Under the pieces are notes generated by a model that was not told the DNA's origin, made no database searches, and saw only the letters and a list, made by a program, of their open reading frames with translations. Below, in pieces: positions 8,753 to 17,422 of a stretch of 64,000 nt of DNA. The DNA is from Roseivirga pacifica. GTDB taxonomy: Bacteria; Bacteroidota; Bacteroidia; Cytophagales; Cyclobacteriaceae. Location: NCBI RefSeq assembly GCF_900111145.1, contig NZ_FOIR01000002.1:248001-312000 (forward strand), written 5' to 3'. How positions within the stretch are numbered: the stretch's first letter is position 1; each line of letters starts with the position of its first letter. The translations under genes were made by a program, and so were the position numbers.

Positions 8753-9133
8753 ATGTTGCTCAAGCGGTTAATAATAGCACTGATAATCCTGTCCAATCTG
8801 GTCAGTGCGCTGATGATGCCGCTTATTCTCCTCGATTTTGAAGTAAGGCGAGATTACATAGCCGAGGTGCTGTGTATTAATCGCGATGAGCCAATTACTG
8901 TTTGTGGGGGTACCTGTTACCTAGATAAGAAACTGGGTATGGCCGAAGAACAGAAGGAAAAGGCTCAATTAGACCTTCCAAAGGGCTTCAATTTCTATCT
9001 GAATGCTGATTTGAAAGTTGAACTAGAGGAGACTACGCGGTACCTGTTGATAAGCCAAGAAGAGCTTGTGCTGAACGACAGAACGCCAAAGAACCTGTTA
9101 AGCTTCGATATTTTTCACCCTCCCCGGGCATAG
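8753..9133 (+). CDS. Small membrane/secreted protein with conserved-looking Cys motif
   Basis: 126 residues of unknown function. An N-terminal hydrophobic helix (about 5-27) is followed by a short segment with three Cys: CINRDEP...CGGTCYL, at residues 41, 51 and 55. From memory, similar small Bacteroidota proteins share the form C-x-N-x-x-x-P-x(4)-C-x-G-x-C and occur near metal or TonB genes; that recollection is not verified. The rest is hydrophilic and helical, with a short aromatic C-terminus. It precedes the MbnP-like cluster by 260 bases on the same strand, so a role in metal handling is possible but inferred. Start is the ATG at 8753. Confidence 0.7.
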   Translation: MLLKRLIIALIILSNLVSALMMPLILLDFEVRRDYIAEVLCINRDEPITVCGGTCYLDKKLGMAEEQKEKAQLDLPKGFNFYLNADLKVELEETTRYLLISQEELVLNDRTPKNLLSFDIFHPPRA

Positions 9134-9264
9134 GTTAATTATATCAATTTTGTAGGCAAAATCCACTCCACCTCAATTGGGCTGGAAGAGGTATGTCTAC
9201 CCACTTATTTCAATAATAGTGTTACTCACTTAGGTCACATTGGGATAAACCATTACTCGCGCCA

Positions 9265-9286
9265 AAAGCTGTGTCCTCACAGCTTT
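9265..9286. terminator. 9-base hairpin between Cys-motif gene and mbnP-like operon
   Basis: AAAGCTGTG (9265-9273), loop TCCT, CACAGCTTT (9278-9286). No T-run follows, so it may be a repeat or a weak terminator. It separates the two transcription units. Confidence 0.4.
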
Positions 9287-9392
9287 GTTCAAGGCATTCT
9301 GTGAAGACCTTGTTCAGGGTAGAGTATGAAGCACATCCCTTTAGGCCTAGGTAAGTAGCTCTATTCAAAAATTAACCTATAAAACATTCAAA

Positions 9393-10256
9393 ATGAAATT
9401 TCTAAAATTCACAGCGATACTATCGCTGACAATATTCCTATGGTCTTGTGATAATGATGATAGCCCAAGTCCTGAAGAAACAGGTAGCTTTCAAGTTTAC
9501 TTCGATAATAAAGTTGGATCTAATGAAGTGAACTTAACTGCACCAGGGGATAAAAACTACCAATACGAAACGGCAAATGGTGAAAAGTTCAACGTTTCAA
9601 TGTTGGGCTATTATGTAAGCAAAATTGTATTGGAAGGCCCTAATGGTGAATACTATGCCGATGAAATGGATGCGAGTGCCGCAGATTCAAAAGGCTATTA
9701 CCATGTAATGGAAGGTGAGTCGGCAACAGCTAATATTCAAATTGAAAACGTACCTGCCGGAACATACGATAGAGTCACTTTTACAATTGGTGTAGAAGAA
9801 GATGGCGTGCAAGAAGGTGCTGCCGGTGGTGTGCTAGATCCGGCCAACGGTGGTTGGTTCTGGAACTGGAATGCCGGTTATATTGGCTTTGCTATTGAAG
9901 GTACTGCCGAAAATTCTCAGCAAGAATATGTGGATTGGGGCAATGGTGCTTCTACTGAAGAGAAAACTTTTGCATTGCACGTAGGCGGCTGGAAAGACGT
10001 AGCCGATAATGAGAACTTTGTTAACAATGTAAGAACCGTGACGCTAGATTTTGGCACCACAGTAACGGTAGGCGATGGGCTTTCGCCAATGGCACATGTG
10101 GTTACGGATGTGCTGAAAATGTTTGATGCCACCAATATTGACTTCAATACAACTTATTCAGTGCATGCGCCTAAGGCTGGTGCTCCATTTGCCAATGTAT
10201 TAGAGCAAATATTTGTGGTTCACCATGTGCATCAAAGCACTAGCAGCCATGATTAA
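9393..10256 (+). CDS. MbnP-like copper-binding lipoprotein
   Basis: A 287-residue lipoprotein: signal peptide with lipobox WSC, Cys19 as lipidation site. The body matches the MbnP family: an N-terminal beta-sandwich start (GSFQVYFDNKVG), the LGYYVSKI segment, AGTYDRVTFTIGV, and the Trp-rich GGWFWNWNAGY at 153-163 followed by IGFAIEG. In the methanotroph system MbnP binds copper after a partner diheme enzyme, MbnH, oxidises a Trp to kynurenine (published for Methylosinus). Trp 155, 157, 159, 182 and 200 are candidates here. The C-terminus is His-rich (HHVHQSTSSH). The next gene, the MbnH-like peroxidase, overlaps its stop by 8 bases, which argues for a working pair. Whether this homologue binds copper is untested. 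Confidence 0.82.
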   Translation: MKFLKFTAILSLTIFLWSCDNDDSPSPEETGSFQVYFDNKVGSNEVNLTAPGDKNYQYETANGEKFNVSMLGYYVSKIVLEGPNGEYYADEMDASAADSKGYYHVMEGESATANIQIENVPAGTYDRVTFTIGVEEDGVQEGAAGGVLDPANGGWFWNWNAGYIGFAIEGTAENSQQEYVDWGNGASTEEKTFALHVGGWKDVADNENFVNNVRTVTLDFGTTVTVGDGLSPMAHVVTDVLKMFDATNIDFNTTYSVHAPKAGAPFANVLEQIFVVHHVHQSTSSHD

Positions 10257-11289
10257 AAATTGTAGAAAGTACCTAACCTTTGGTTGGGTACTTTTGCTGC
10301 TTTATGCTTGCAGCGATACGGAAGCTCCAGACAAGCCATTTGGATTTGAAAAGCCTGAGCATTTCCCTGAACCGACTTACACCTTTGAAAATAATCCGGT
10401 AACAAAGGCAGGTTTTGAGCTTGGTAAAAAGCTTTTTTTCGATCCGATGCTTTCGAGAGACAACAGTGTTTCGTGCAACAATTGTCACCAGCAGTCGCGG
10501 GCATTTGCCGATACGCCCCTGCATGCAACCAGCATTGGTATCGATAATCAGTTTGGTATTCGAAATGCGCCTTCTATGGCTAATATGGCCTTTATGCAAG
10601 AGTTCTTTTGGGATGGAGGCGTAACGCATTTAGACTTTGTGCCAATTAATGCCATAGAGTCTGACATTGAAATGGGAGAATCCTTGGCCAATGTGGTTGA
10701 AAAGCTCAATAATGATGAAGAGTATCCGGCATTGTTTCAGGCAGCTTTTGGAGTGAGTGAAATTACCTCTCCGTTTATGTTGCATGCGCTATCTCAGTTT
10801 ACAGCCATGATGGTTTCGGCTAATTCTACCTATGACAAATATGTGCTAGAAGGTCAGCCTTTAACAGAACTTGAAATGGCTGGAATGAATCTATTTCAGC
10901 AAAAGTGTGCGGCTTGTCATCAGGGTGAATTGTTTACCGACTTTAGCCACAGAAACAACGGTATAAGTAGTGTGTTTGGCGATGAAGGCTGGGCAACCAT
11001 TACTGAAGACCCGAGTGACATTGGCAAGTTCAAGGTGCCGAGTTTGAGGAATGTGGAGATTACTGCTCCTTACATGCATAATGCTCGGTTCAATACATTG
11101 GAAGAAGTGTTGGGCCACTATGATGGTAACATGGTGGATTCACCTTCGCTCGATCCGATGTTCAAAAATGGAGGTGAGGTGGTTGGAATTCCGATGACGG
11201 AAGAAGAGAAGGTGCAAATAATAGCCTTTCTCAAAACCTTAACCGATCACGATTTTATTTCGAACCCTTTATTCAGAAACAATGATTAA
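10249..11289 (+). CDS. MbnH/MauG-type diheme cytochrome c peroxidase, lipoprotein
   Basis: A periplasmic diheme enzyme. Two heme c sites are seen: CNNCH (76-80) and CAACH (220-224), in a cytochrome c peroxidase fold with GKKLFFDPMLSRD before the first heme and FKVPSLRNVEITAPYMHNA near the end. The start is the ATG at 10249, giving a lipoprotein signal with Cys21 (LLYAC); the frame extends back to 10213 without a better start. It overlaps the mbnP-like stop by 8 bases (ATGATTAA) and its own stop overlaps the next gene in the same way. By analogy with MbnH it may oxidise a Trp of the MbnP-like partner; simple hydrogen peroxide removal is the alternative. Confidence 0.88.
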   Translation: MIKNCRKYLTFGWVLLLLYACSDTEAPDKPFGFEKPEHFPEPTYTFENNPVTKAGFELGKKLFFDPMLSRDNSVSCNNCHQQSRAFADTPLHATSIGIDNQFGIRNAPSMANMAFMQEFFWDGGVTHLDFVPINAIESDIEMGESLANVVEKLNNDEEYPALFQAAFGVSEITSPFMLHALSQFTAMMVSANSTYDKYVLEGQPLTELEMAGMNLFQQKCAACHQGELFTDFSHRNNGISSVFGDEGWATITEDPSDIGKFKVPSLRNVEITAPYMHNARFNTLEEVLGHYDGNMVDSPSLDPMFKNGGEVVGIPMTEEEKVQIIAFLKTLTDHDFISNPLFRNND

Positions 11290-12199
11290 ACGAATATTAA
11301 TAGTCCTTTTACTAACAGGTGCCTCTTTTAGGGCAATGGCCTGCGATGTATGCGGATGCAGCCTTTCGGGGCTTTACTTTGGCTATATGTCCTTGCAAGA
11401 TCGCAACCTTATTGGTTTGCAATACAACAGGGCCACCTTTAGCGCATACATTGATAATGATGATTATTACTTTGAAGATGAGTACAGCAATGATACTTAC
11501 CAAAGAGTTGATTTGACAGGTAAGTTTAGCATTACCAACAAGTTGCAGGTACGCTATATTGTGCCATATATGTTCAATAGCATGAATGGTTCGCACCAAA
11601 ATATTGATGCGAATGGCATTGGAGATCCTATTGTTATGGCTTATTACAATGTGCTGAATACATCTGATAAACTTGAAGGTGTTTGGCATTCATTGGACCT
11701 AGGTGGTGGTTTTGAACTACCGGCAGGGGATTATGACATGGAAGATCAAGGAGAGTTGATTAATAGAAACTTTCAACTAGGTTCTGGAAGTCTTGACTAT
11801 ATCCTTTCTGCCAATTACATCATTAGAACAGGCAAATGGGGCATCAATACCGAAGGCTCCTATAAGTTGAATACTACCAATAGTCATGAATACAGGTTTG
11901 GTAACCAGTGGAATGTATCGGCTAGTGTGTTTAGATATTTTGAAACGCAAAGCGTCTCATTTCTACCATTTGCCGGAGTTTACTACGAGTTTGGTGATTA
12001 TCACGAACTGAATGGTATTCGCGAAGCCAATACTGGTGGTGAATCTCTGCTAGGAACGCTCGGAGGGCAACTTTATCTGTCTCGTTTAACTTTCAATACA
12101 CAGTATCAATTTATAATTGATCAATCGTTCAATACAGATGAGTTTGCAACGATAGAAGGCGGTAATCGCTTTACTTTCGGAGTTTTCTACAGCTTTTAA
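11282..12199 (+). CDS. Outer-membrane beta-barrel-like protein with CDVCGC N-terminus
   Basis: A 305-residue exported protein. Signal peptide of about 20 residues, then CDVCGC at 21-26, a compact possible metal-binding or disulfide motif directly at the predicted mature end (AMAC could also be read as a lipobox). The rest alternates in beta-strand fashion and ends in an aromatic Phe (GVFYSF), typical of outer-membrane barrels. Start ATG overlaps the peroxidase stop by 8 bases, so it is translationally coupled. Its position as third gene after the MbnP/MbnH-like pair suggests it transports or receives the same metal. No database family is claimed. Confidence 0.78.
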   Translation: MIKRILIVLLLTGASFRAMACDVCGCSLSGLYFGYMSLQDRNLIGLQYNRATFSAYIDNDDYYFEDEYSNDTYQRVDLTGKFSITNKLQVRYIVPYMFNSMNGSHQNIDANGIGDPIVMAYYNVLNTSDKLEGVWHSLDLGGGFELPAGDYDMEDQGELINRNFQLGSGSLDYILSANYIIRTGKWGINTEGSYKLNTTNSHEYRFGNQWNVSASVFRYFETQSVSFLPFAGVYYEFGDYHELNGIREANTGGESLLGTLGGQLYLSRLTFNTQYQFIIDQSFNTDEFATIEGGNRFTFGVFYSF

Positions 12200-12310
12200 T
12201 TAATAAAGTGGCTGCAATTGGGGAACTAATTGTGGCCATTTTTATTTAGATAAAAGATACAATTAGGACTTTTATTTATTTTCGCTACATTTAAGACTTA
12301 AATAGAAAAT

Positions 12311-12649
12311 ATGGGAAAGCAATCGATAGGAGAGTTTGAAGAGGTAATACTCTTAACTGTGGCTGTGCTTTATGAGAATGCCTATGGAATATCCATAAAG
12401 CAAGATATTGAAGAAAGGCTACAGCGTAAAGTGAGTGTTGGCGCTATGCGCACGGCACTTTCTAGGTTGGAAAAGAAAGGCTTTTTAGAGTCGGAGTTTG
12501 GCGAGGCTACCGCTATTCGTGGGGGTAAGCGAAAGCGCTTCTACAAAGTAACACCTTATGGCAAAAAGGCATTGGAAAGTGTAATGGAGACCCGCAAAAA
12601 GCTATGGGAAGCCATTCCAAACGTAGCCTTCGACTTTAAGTTTGCATGA
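12311..12649 (+). CDS. PadR-family transcriptional regulator
   Basis: 112 residues with a winged helix: EEVILLTVAVL at the start, a recognition region SVGAMRTALSRLEKKGFLES, then the wing with RGGKRKRFYKVTPYGKKAL. This is the PadR form. The next gene, an FtsX-type permease, starts inside its stop codon (ATGA overlap at 12646), a very common pairing in Bacteroidota. It probably represses its own operon. Ligand unknown. Confidence 0.92.
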   Translation: MGKQSIGEFEEVILLTVAVLYENAYGISIKQDIEERLQRKVSVGAMRTALSRLEKKGFLESEFGEATAIRGGKRKRFYKVTPYGKKALESVMETRKKLWEAIPNVAFDFKFA

Positions 12650-15255
12650 GTAAACAAGCGCCCATATTACCACCTAAACTTCCGCTCCGGTTTTTGCGCT
12701 GGTTTTGCAGCCCCGAATTGTTAGAGGATGTAGAAGGTGATATCAATGAGCTTTTCGGTCAAAGAGCTCAACAGAATCAAAACAAAGCAAAACGCCTGTT
12801 TTACTGGGATGTACTTCTTCTATTCCGTCCAGGTATCGTCAGGTCACTCAATATTTTCAAAGGTCAAAACAACAACGTTATGTTTAAAAACTACTTTAAA
12901 ATTGCCATGCGCAATGCCCTCAGATATAAGGGCTACACTGCACTTAATCTGTTAGGCTTAATTGTTGGCATAGTATCCAGTATGCTTGTCTTACTCTGGG
13001 TTTCGGACGAGCAAAATGTCGATAAGTTTCACGCCCAGGGAGATGCGATCTACCAAGTGCTTCGCAATATGAAACAGTCGAACGGTCAGGTTTCTACTGG
13101 TACCAGTATTCCAAAACCACTAGGGGATTTAGTAGCAGCTGAATATTCTGAAGTTACTGAAGTAACGCAGCTTAGTTGGTTAATGAATATGAGCCTGGAA
13201 AGAGCGAATGAAACGATGGAAGAGGGTGGCCGGTTTGCTAGTCCTTCATTCTTGAGCATGTTCTCCTTTAAGTTGCTAGATGGAAACAAGGAAACTGCAC
13301 TCAGTGAGCCCAACAACATTCTAATAAGTAGAGCCGTAGCCGAAAAACTATTCGGTAGCAACTGGCAATCTGAAGCCTTAGGAGAAGTAATTAAAGTTGA
13401 TGGTCAATTTGAGCAGCAAATTACTGGTGTATTTGAGGATGTGGGGAATGATTCAACTATTGATTTTGATTGGCTGATTCCGGCACAAGCGTATTTTACA
13501 GCAAACAAATGGGTTGAAGATTGGGGTAATGGAGCTTTCGAAACCTATTTGTTGATTCCAGATCAAACAAAGATTCAGGCCGTGTCTAATCGCATTTTGA
13601 TGGAGATAAAAGACCATACAAAAGGTAACCCCAATGCCGGTGATGAAGAGCTGATGCTCCAGCAGTTTACCAACAGATATCTCTACTCTAAGTTTGAAAA
13701 TGGTGCAGTTGCAGGTGGCCGCATAGACTATGTGCGCATAATGGCAGTGGTTGCTGTTTTTATGCTGCTTGTTGCCTGTATTAATTTTATGAACCTGACC
13801 ACGGCAAGGTCGAGCAGAAGGTCTAAAGAGATTGGTTTACGCAAGGTTATGGGAGCCCCAAAGAAGTCTATCCGCATACAATTCTTCTTTGAAGCAATGA
13901 TGCTATCGGCTGTTGCTATGGCGCTTTCCGTTGCCATAGTAATGCTTATACTTCCATTGTTTAATGTGTTGGTAGATAAAACATTAACGCTGGATTTTTT
14001 AAGTATGAATACTTGGTACTTTATGCTTGGTTTAACGTTTGTCGTAGGTTTTCTATCGGGTAGTTACCCAGCCATTTTACTGCCTACATTTAGTGTGGTG
14101 CAGTCCATTAAAGGTGGCGTAAGGAAACAGTCTAGTTTTGCTGTGTATTTCAGAAAAGGCTTGGTGGTGTTTCAATTTGCCATTTCAACATTGCTCATCA
14201 TTGGTACAGCCGTGGTTTATAAACAAATAGACTATGTATTGAACAAAGACCTTGGTATGAACAAGGACAATCTGTTAGCTGTCTCGATTGAAGGAGATCT
14301 TGCTGGTAGATTGGATACTTATAAAAGCGAATTACTAAGGCTACCACAAGTTACTGCTGTGTCTGGTGCATCGGGTAATCCGTTGAACTATGGTCGGTCC
14401 ACCAGTTCAGCCAATTGGGAAGGAAAGAGTCCTGCCGATGGATATGAGATCAATATTCTTTTAACAGATGAGGATTTTATTGAAACATCAGGAATGCAAA
14501 TAGTACAAGGCAGAGACTTTGATAGCCAATTGCAGGATTCTACCAATTTTCTAATCAATGAGGTGGCAGCAGAGTTAATGGGCTTTGATGATCCAATAGG
14601 TAAAAAGCTCTCATTTTGGGGGATTGACGGACAGATTGCTGGTGTAGTGAAGAATTTCCATATGCGTGATCTGTACCAGCCAATTGCGCCATTGATCATT
14701 ACCTGTATAGATCCAAGCATGTCATCCGTAGTATTAGTCCGCACGGACGAAAACGCAACTGATGCGCTTGCTGCTGTTCAAGGGGTGACAAAAGAATTGA
14801 ACCCAGCCGAAGATTTTGAATACGTTTACATAGATCAAGAGTATGCAGAAAGCTATTCGAATGAGCGAACCATGCGGACTTTGGCCAATATTTTTGCATT
14901 GGTGTCAATCTTCATATCGAGTTTAGGTTTACTTGGCCTGGCATCATATTCTGCTGAGCAGCGCTCTAAGGAGATTGGTGTACGAAAAGTTCATGGGGCT
15001 TCCATAGGTCAGGTGTTGGTATTGCTATCTAAAGACTATTCTAAATTGATTTTAATGGCCTTTATTTTAGCTGTTCCAATAGGCTATTACTTTACCAGCG
15101 ATTGGCTGGCCAAGTTCGAGTTTAGAACACACCTCGATCCATTGGTCTTTATTATTGCCTGTGGAATAGTGTTTGGAGTAGGAATTCTAACAGTGGTCTC
15201 CAAGTCATACCAGGCTGCATCTATCAATCCGGTTAAATCTTTAAAGGAAGAATAG
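12646..15255 (+). CDS. ABC transporter permease, MacB/FtsX-like, with permease prefix domain
   Basis: 869 residues. Residues 1-75 are a soluble prefix (FLRWFCSPELLEDVEGDI...) seen in PadR-linked permeases. Then come the MacB-type layout: TM1 near 100-120, a large periplasmic domain, three TM helices around 360-480 with the FtsX motif SKEIGLRKVMGA, then a second copy (TM, periplasmic domain, three TMs, SKEIGVRKVHGA) and the typical ending AASINPVKSLK. So it is a fused pair of FtsX units. The ATPase is not encoded beside it. Function is likely lipoprotein or peptide extrusion, or mechanotransmission; substrate unknown. Translationally coupled to padR. Confidence 0.9.
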   Translation: MSKQAPILPPKLPLRFLRWFCSPELLEDVEGDINELFGQRAQQNQNKAKRLFYWDVLLLFRPGIVRSLNIFKGQNNNVMFKNYFKIAMRNALRYKGYTALNLLGLIVGIVSSMLVLLWVSDEQNVDKFHAQGDAIYQVLRNMKQSNGQVSTGTSIPKPLGDLVAAEYSEVTEVTQLSWLMNMSLERANETMEEGGRFASPSFLSMFSFKLLDGNKETALSEPNNILISRAVAEKLFGSNWQSEALGEVIKVDGQFEQQITGVFEDVGNDSTIDFDWLIPAQAYFTANKWVEDWGNGAFETYLLIPDQTKIQAVSNRILMEIKDHTKGNPNAGDEELMLQQFTNRYLYSKFENGAVAGGRIDYVRIMAVVAVFMLLVACINFMNLTTARSSRRSKEIGLRKVMGAPKKSIRIQFFFEAMMLSAVAMALSVAIVMLILPLFNVLVDKTLTLDFLSMNTWYFMLGLTFVVGFLSGSYPAILLPTFSVVQSIKGGVRKQSSFAVYFRKGLVVFQFAISTLLIIGTAVVYKQIDYVLNKDLGMNKDNLLAVSIEGDLAGRLDTYKSELLRLPQVTAVSGASGNPLNYGRSTSSANWEGKSPADGYEINILLTDEDFIETSGMQIVQGRDFDSQLQDSTNFLINEVAAELMGFDDPIGKKLSFWGIDGQIAGVVKNFHMRDLYQPIAPLIITCIDPSMSSVVLVRTDENATDALAAVQGVTKELNPAEDFEYVYIDQEYAESYSNERTMRTLANIFALVSIFISSLGLLGLASYSAEQRSKEIGVRKVHGASIGQVLVLLSKDYSKLILMAFILAVPIGYYFTSDWLAKFEFRTHLDPLVFIIACGIVFGVGILTVVSKSYQAASINPVKSLKEE

Positions 15256-15273
15256 GAAGGATATAAAAGAATT

Positions 15274-15297
15274 AAAGCCCGCTTTTAGGCGGGCTTT
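15274..15297. terminator. Bidirectional intrinsic terminator
   Basis: AAAGCCCGC (15274-15282), loop of 6, GCGGGCTTT (15289-15297), with A/T runs on both sides. It sits between the convergent permease and the small hypothetical gene. Confidence 0.85.
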
Positions 15298-15328
15298 ATT
15301 GGTTATAAATATGTCTTAGTCCAAATTC

Positions 15329-15541
15329 TTATTCAAAGGCGCTTAGAGCTCGCTTGAGTATGTCGTTTACGCTTGTGGCAGGTGCTGTTTCAGGTTCCAC
15401 TAAAGCCACCTGAAAGTGAATATTATCATTGCCATTGGAAAGATGCCTTAAGGCAAGAGCCAAAGCCTCTGATGGGCTTCTGAAGTACGTGTCTTTAGCC
15501 GACTTCGTTTCTTCGTGTTGAAGTGTGGTGTTTACTGGCAT
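15329..15541 (-). CDS. Small hypothetical protein, about 70 residues
   Basis: Not recognised. From the ATG at 15541 it encodes 70 residues, soluble, with the segment FRSPSEALALALRHLS and an acidic-hydrophobic ending (VNDILKRALSAFE). The frame is open upstream to an ATG at 15604 (91 residues), whose extra N-terminus (LLPQLGLNSYLYS) looks less protein-like. No signal peptide. It converges on the permease gene across a terminator. Coding status is moderately supported only. Confidence 0.5.
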   Translation of the reverse strand: MPVNTTLQHEETKSAKDTYFRSPSEALALALRHLSNGNDNIHFQVALVEPETAPATSVNDILKRALSAFE

Positions 15542-15777
15542 AATACAGTGTCTGGTAGAATATAGGTATGAATTTAAGCCAAGTTGTGGTAACAAAACAA
15601 ACATATTATCAGAAACAGGTTGAAATCACGTATTTCTACCTAAAGCAGGTTATGAGCAAAAAAATGTATTTGAACTTCGTTTTGTTTCTGAAAAATACCA
15701 CTCTTATAGTATTGATATACAGTGTCTTATTGGCGTATCTTTAATCTCATTAAAGTTGTACCAAAACAGAACTTGTT

Positions 15778-17319
15778 ATGTCACACACTCCAGCCAAATC
15801 GAAAAAACAAATGCATGGCGTTTCAAAAGCCAGAGGTTGCAGCCACCTTGAATTAGGTTCATTTTCCAGAATGTTCTGCAATGAGACTTCTTGGGCTGAA
15901 GACCTCAACCTTGAAGATAAACCTGAAGAAGTAGAAAGAATTGCCGCACTACTCGGTGGAATAAACGGAGTTATGCACGATACGCGGTTGAGTACCCCGG
16001 ATAGTTGTGTGCCAGCGGCTTATACCTTCTTTGCACAATTCATCGATCATGATGTAACCTTAGATACCACATCTGACCTGCACGGTGGACCGACCAAACA
16101 TCAGCTTAACTTTCTGGCTGGTTGTCCTCATGCGCATGGTGGTGGCGTTAATCCGCACACACATCGTTTACCCAACCTCCGCTCGGCTTCGCTAGACCTC
16201 GATTGTGTGTATGGATTTGGCCCAGAAGCCAGTCCGCACCTGTACGATGACAGCCAACCAGGAAGGTTGTTGGTTGGTAATAAGGAGAACCCCAATGATG
16301 TGCCTAGAAATAGGGTAGGCACGGCACTTATCGGGGACCCAAGAAACGATGAGAACATCTTTGTATCTCAAATGCAATTGCTCTTTCTCAAGTTTCATAA
16401 TAAGCGTTTGGTTGGCAAAAACTTTGAAGAGGCCCAGCAAGATGTGCGATATCACTACCAGTATTTGGTTTGGAACGATTTTCTAAAACGCGTTTGCGAT
16501 GAAGCAGTATTCGATTTTGCAAATACTGAAATCCATGAGGCAGCCAAAACGGGAGAGGGCTTTCCCAAGTTTAAGCTTGTAGATGATTGCGGTAGAATTA
16601 CCATGCCTGTTGAGTTTTCCGTGGCGGCCTACCGTTTCGGCCATAGTTTGGTAAGGTCCATTTACCCCATTAATGCTGATTATCCTGCTATTGAGTTGTT
16701 TGATGAGCGATTCGGTACGGAGGGTTTTAGTGCGGTGCCCAAAGCACTTACGGTAGACTGGAGCTTTCTACTAGATATAAATGAATGCCAGAATTATGTA
16801 ATGTCTAAGTCTATTGATCATTTGTTAACTGATGAGTTGATTCGCTTGCCCAATCCTGTAGTAGGTAAGTTTGCTTCGGAGAATGATCGTTCTTTGGCTT
16901 TTAGAAACCTCTTAAGAGGCTATGTGCTGCATTTACCTTCAGGTCAAAAGGTGGCTAGTGCACTTCAAAATAGTGGATATCCAATAAATGGTTTAAGCTC
17001 GGAAGAAATCGAGGCTGTTTTAGCAAAAAAGTTTGAAGCGTCCATGGCCAAGGAGTTGTCAAAGCACACTCCACTCTTCTTTTATATAATGCTTGAATCA
17101 TCGATCAAAAACAATGGTAAGCGATTGGGCAGTGTAGGCTCGGCTATTTTAACCGAAGTATTCGGCACAATGCTTTTGCACTGCAATAGTTTTTTAAAGC
17201 CAACGGTGGAGACAAATGGGTGTGAGGCAATGGCTGATAGAGACATTTGGCAACCTGATGCTTGCTTACGCCAAAATGGTGATTTTACCTTGGCAGATGT
17301 TGTTAGGTATGTGCAATAA
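15778..17319 (+). CDS. Animal-type heme peroxidase
   Basis: 513 residues of the peroxidase-cyclooxygenase superfamily (myeloperoxidase/peroxinectin-like). Seen: AQFIDHD with distal His91 and the adjacent calcium-type Asp, the GTALIGDPRNDEN loop (181-193) that carries catalytic and substrate residues in the family, FLKFHNKR, and the proximal heme ligand in AAYRFGHSLVR (His289). No signal peptide is evident, so it is either cytoplasmic or exported by another route. Its single-gene context gives no substrate. A frame to TAA at 17319 is complete. Likely oxidises halides or organics with hydrogen peroxide. Confidence 0.87.
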   Translation: MSHTPAKSKKQMHGVSKARGCSHLELGSFSRMFCNETSWAEDLNLEDKPEEVERIAALLGGINGVMHDTRLSTPDSCVPAAYTFFAQFIDHDVTLDTTSDLHGGPTKHQLNFLAGCPHAHGGGVNPHTHRLPNLRSASLDLDCVYGFGPEASPHLYDDSQPGRLLVGNKENPNDVPRNRVGTALIGDPRNDENIFVSQMQLLFLKFHNKRLVGKNFEEAQQDVRYHYQYLVWNDFLKRVCDEAVFDFANTEIHEAAKTGEGFPKFKLVDDCGRITMPVEFSVAAYRFGHSLVRSIYPINADYPAIELFDERFGTEGFSAVPKALTVDWSFLLDINECQNYVMSKSIDHLLTDELIRLPNPVVGKFASENDRSLAFRNLLRGYVLHLPSGQKVASALQNSGYPINGLSSEEIEAVLAKKFEASMAKELSKHTPLFFYIMLESSIKNNGKRLGSVGSAILTEVFGTMLLHCNSFLKPTVETNGCEAMADRDIWQPDACLRQNGDFTLADVVRYVQ

Positions 17320-17422
17320 TATAGTCATGTAAAAAATGAAAATTCATCTATAATGCATGCTACTTTTAGTTGGGTTTGTACCTTTATGCCAGTAATGTCA
17401 TCAACCAATAACTCAACTAATA

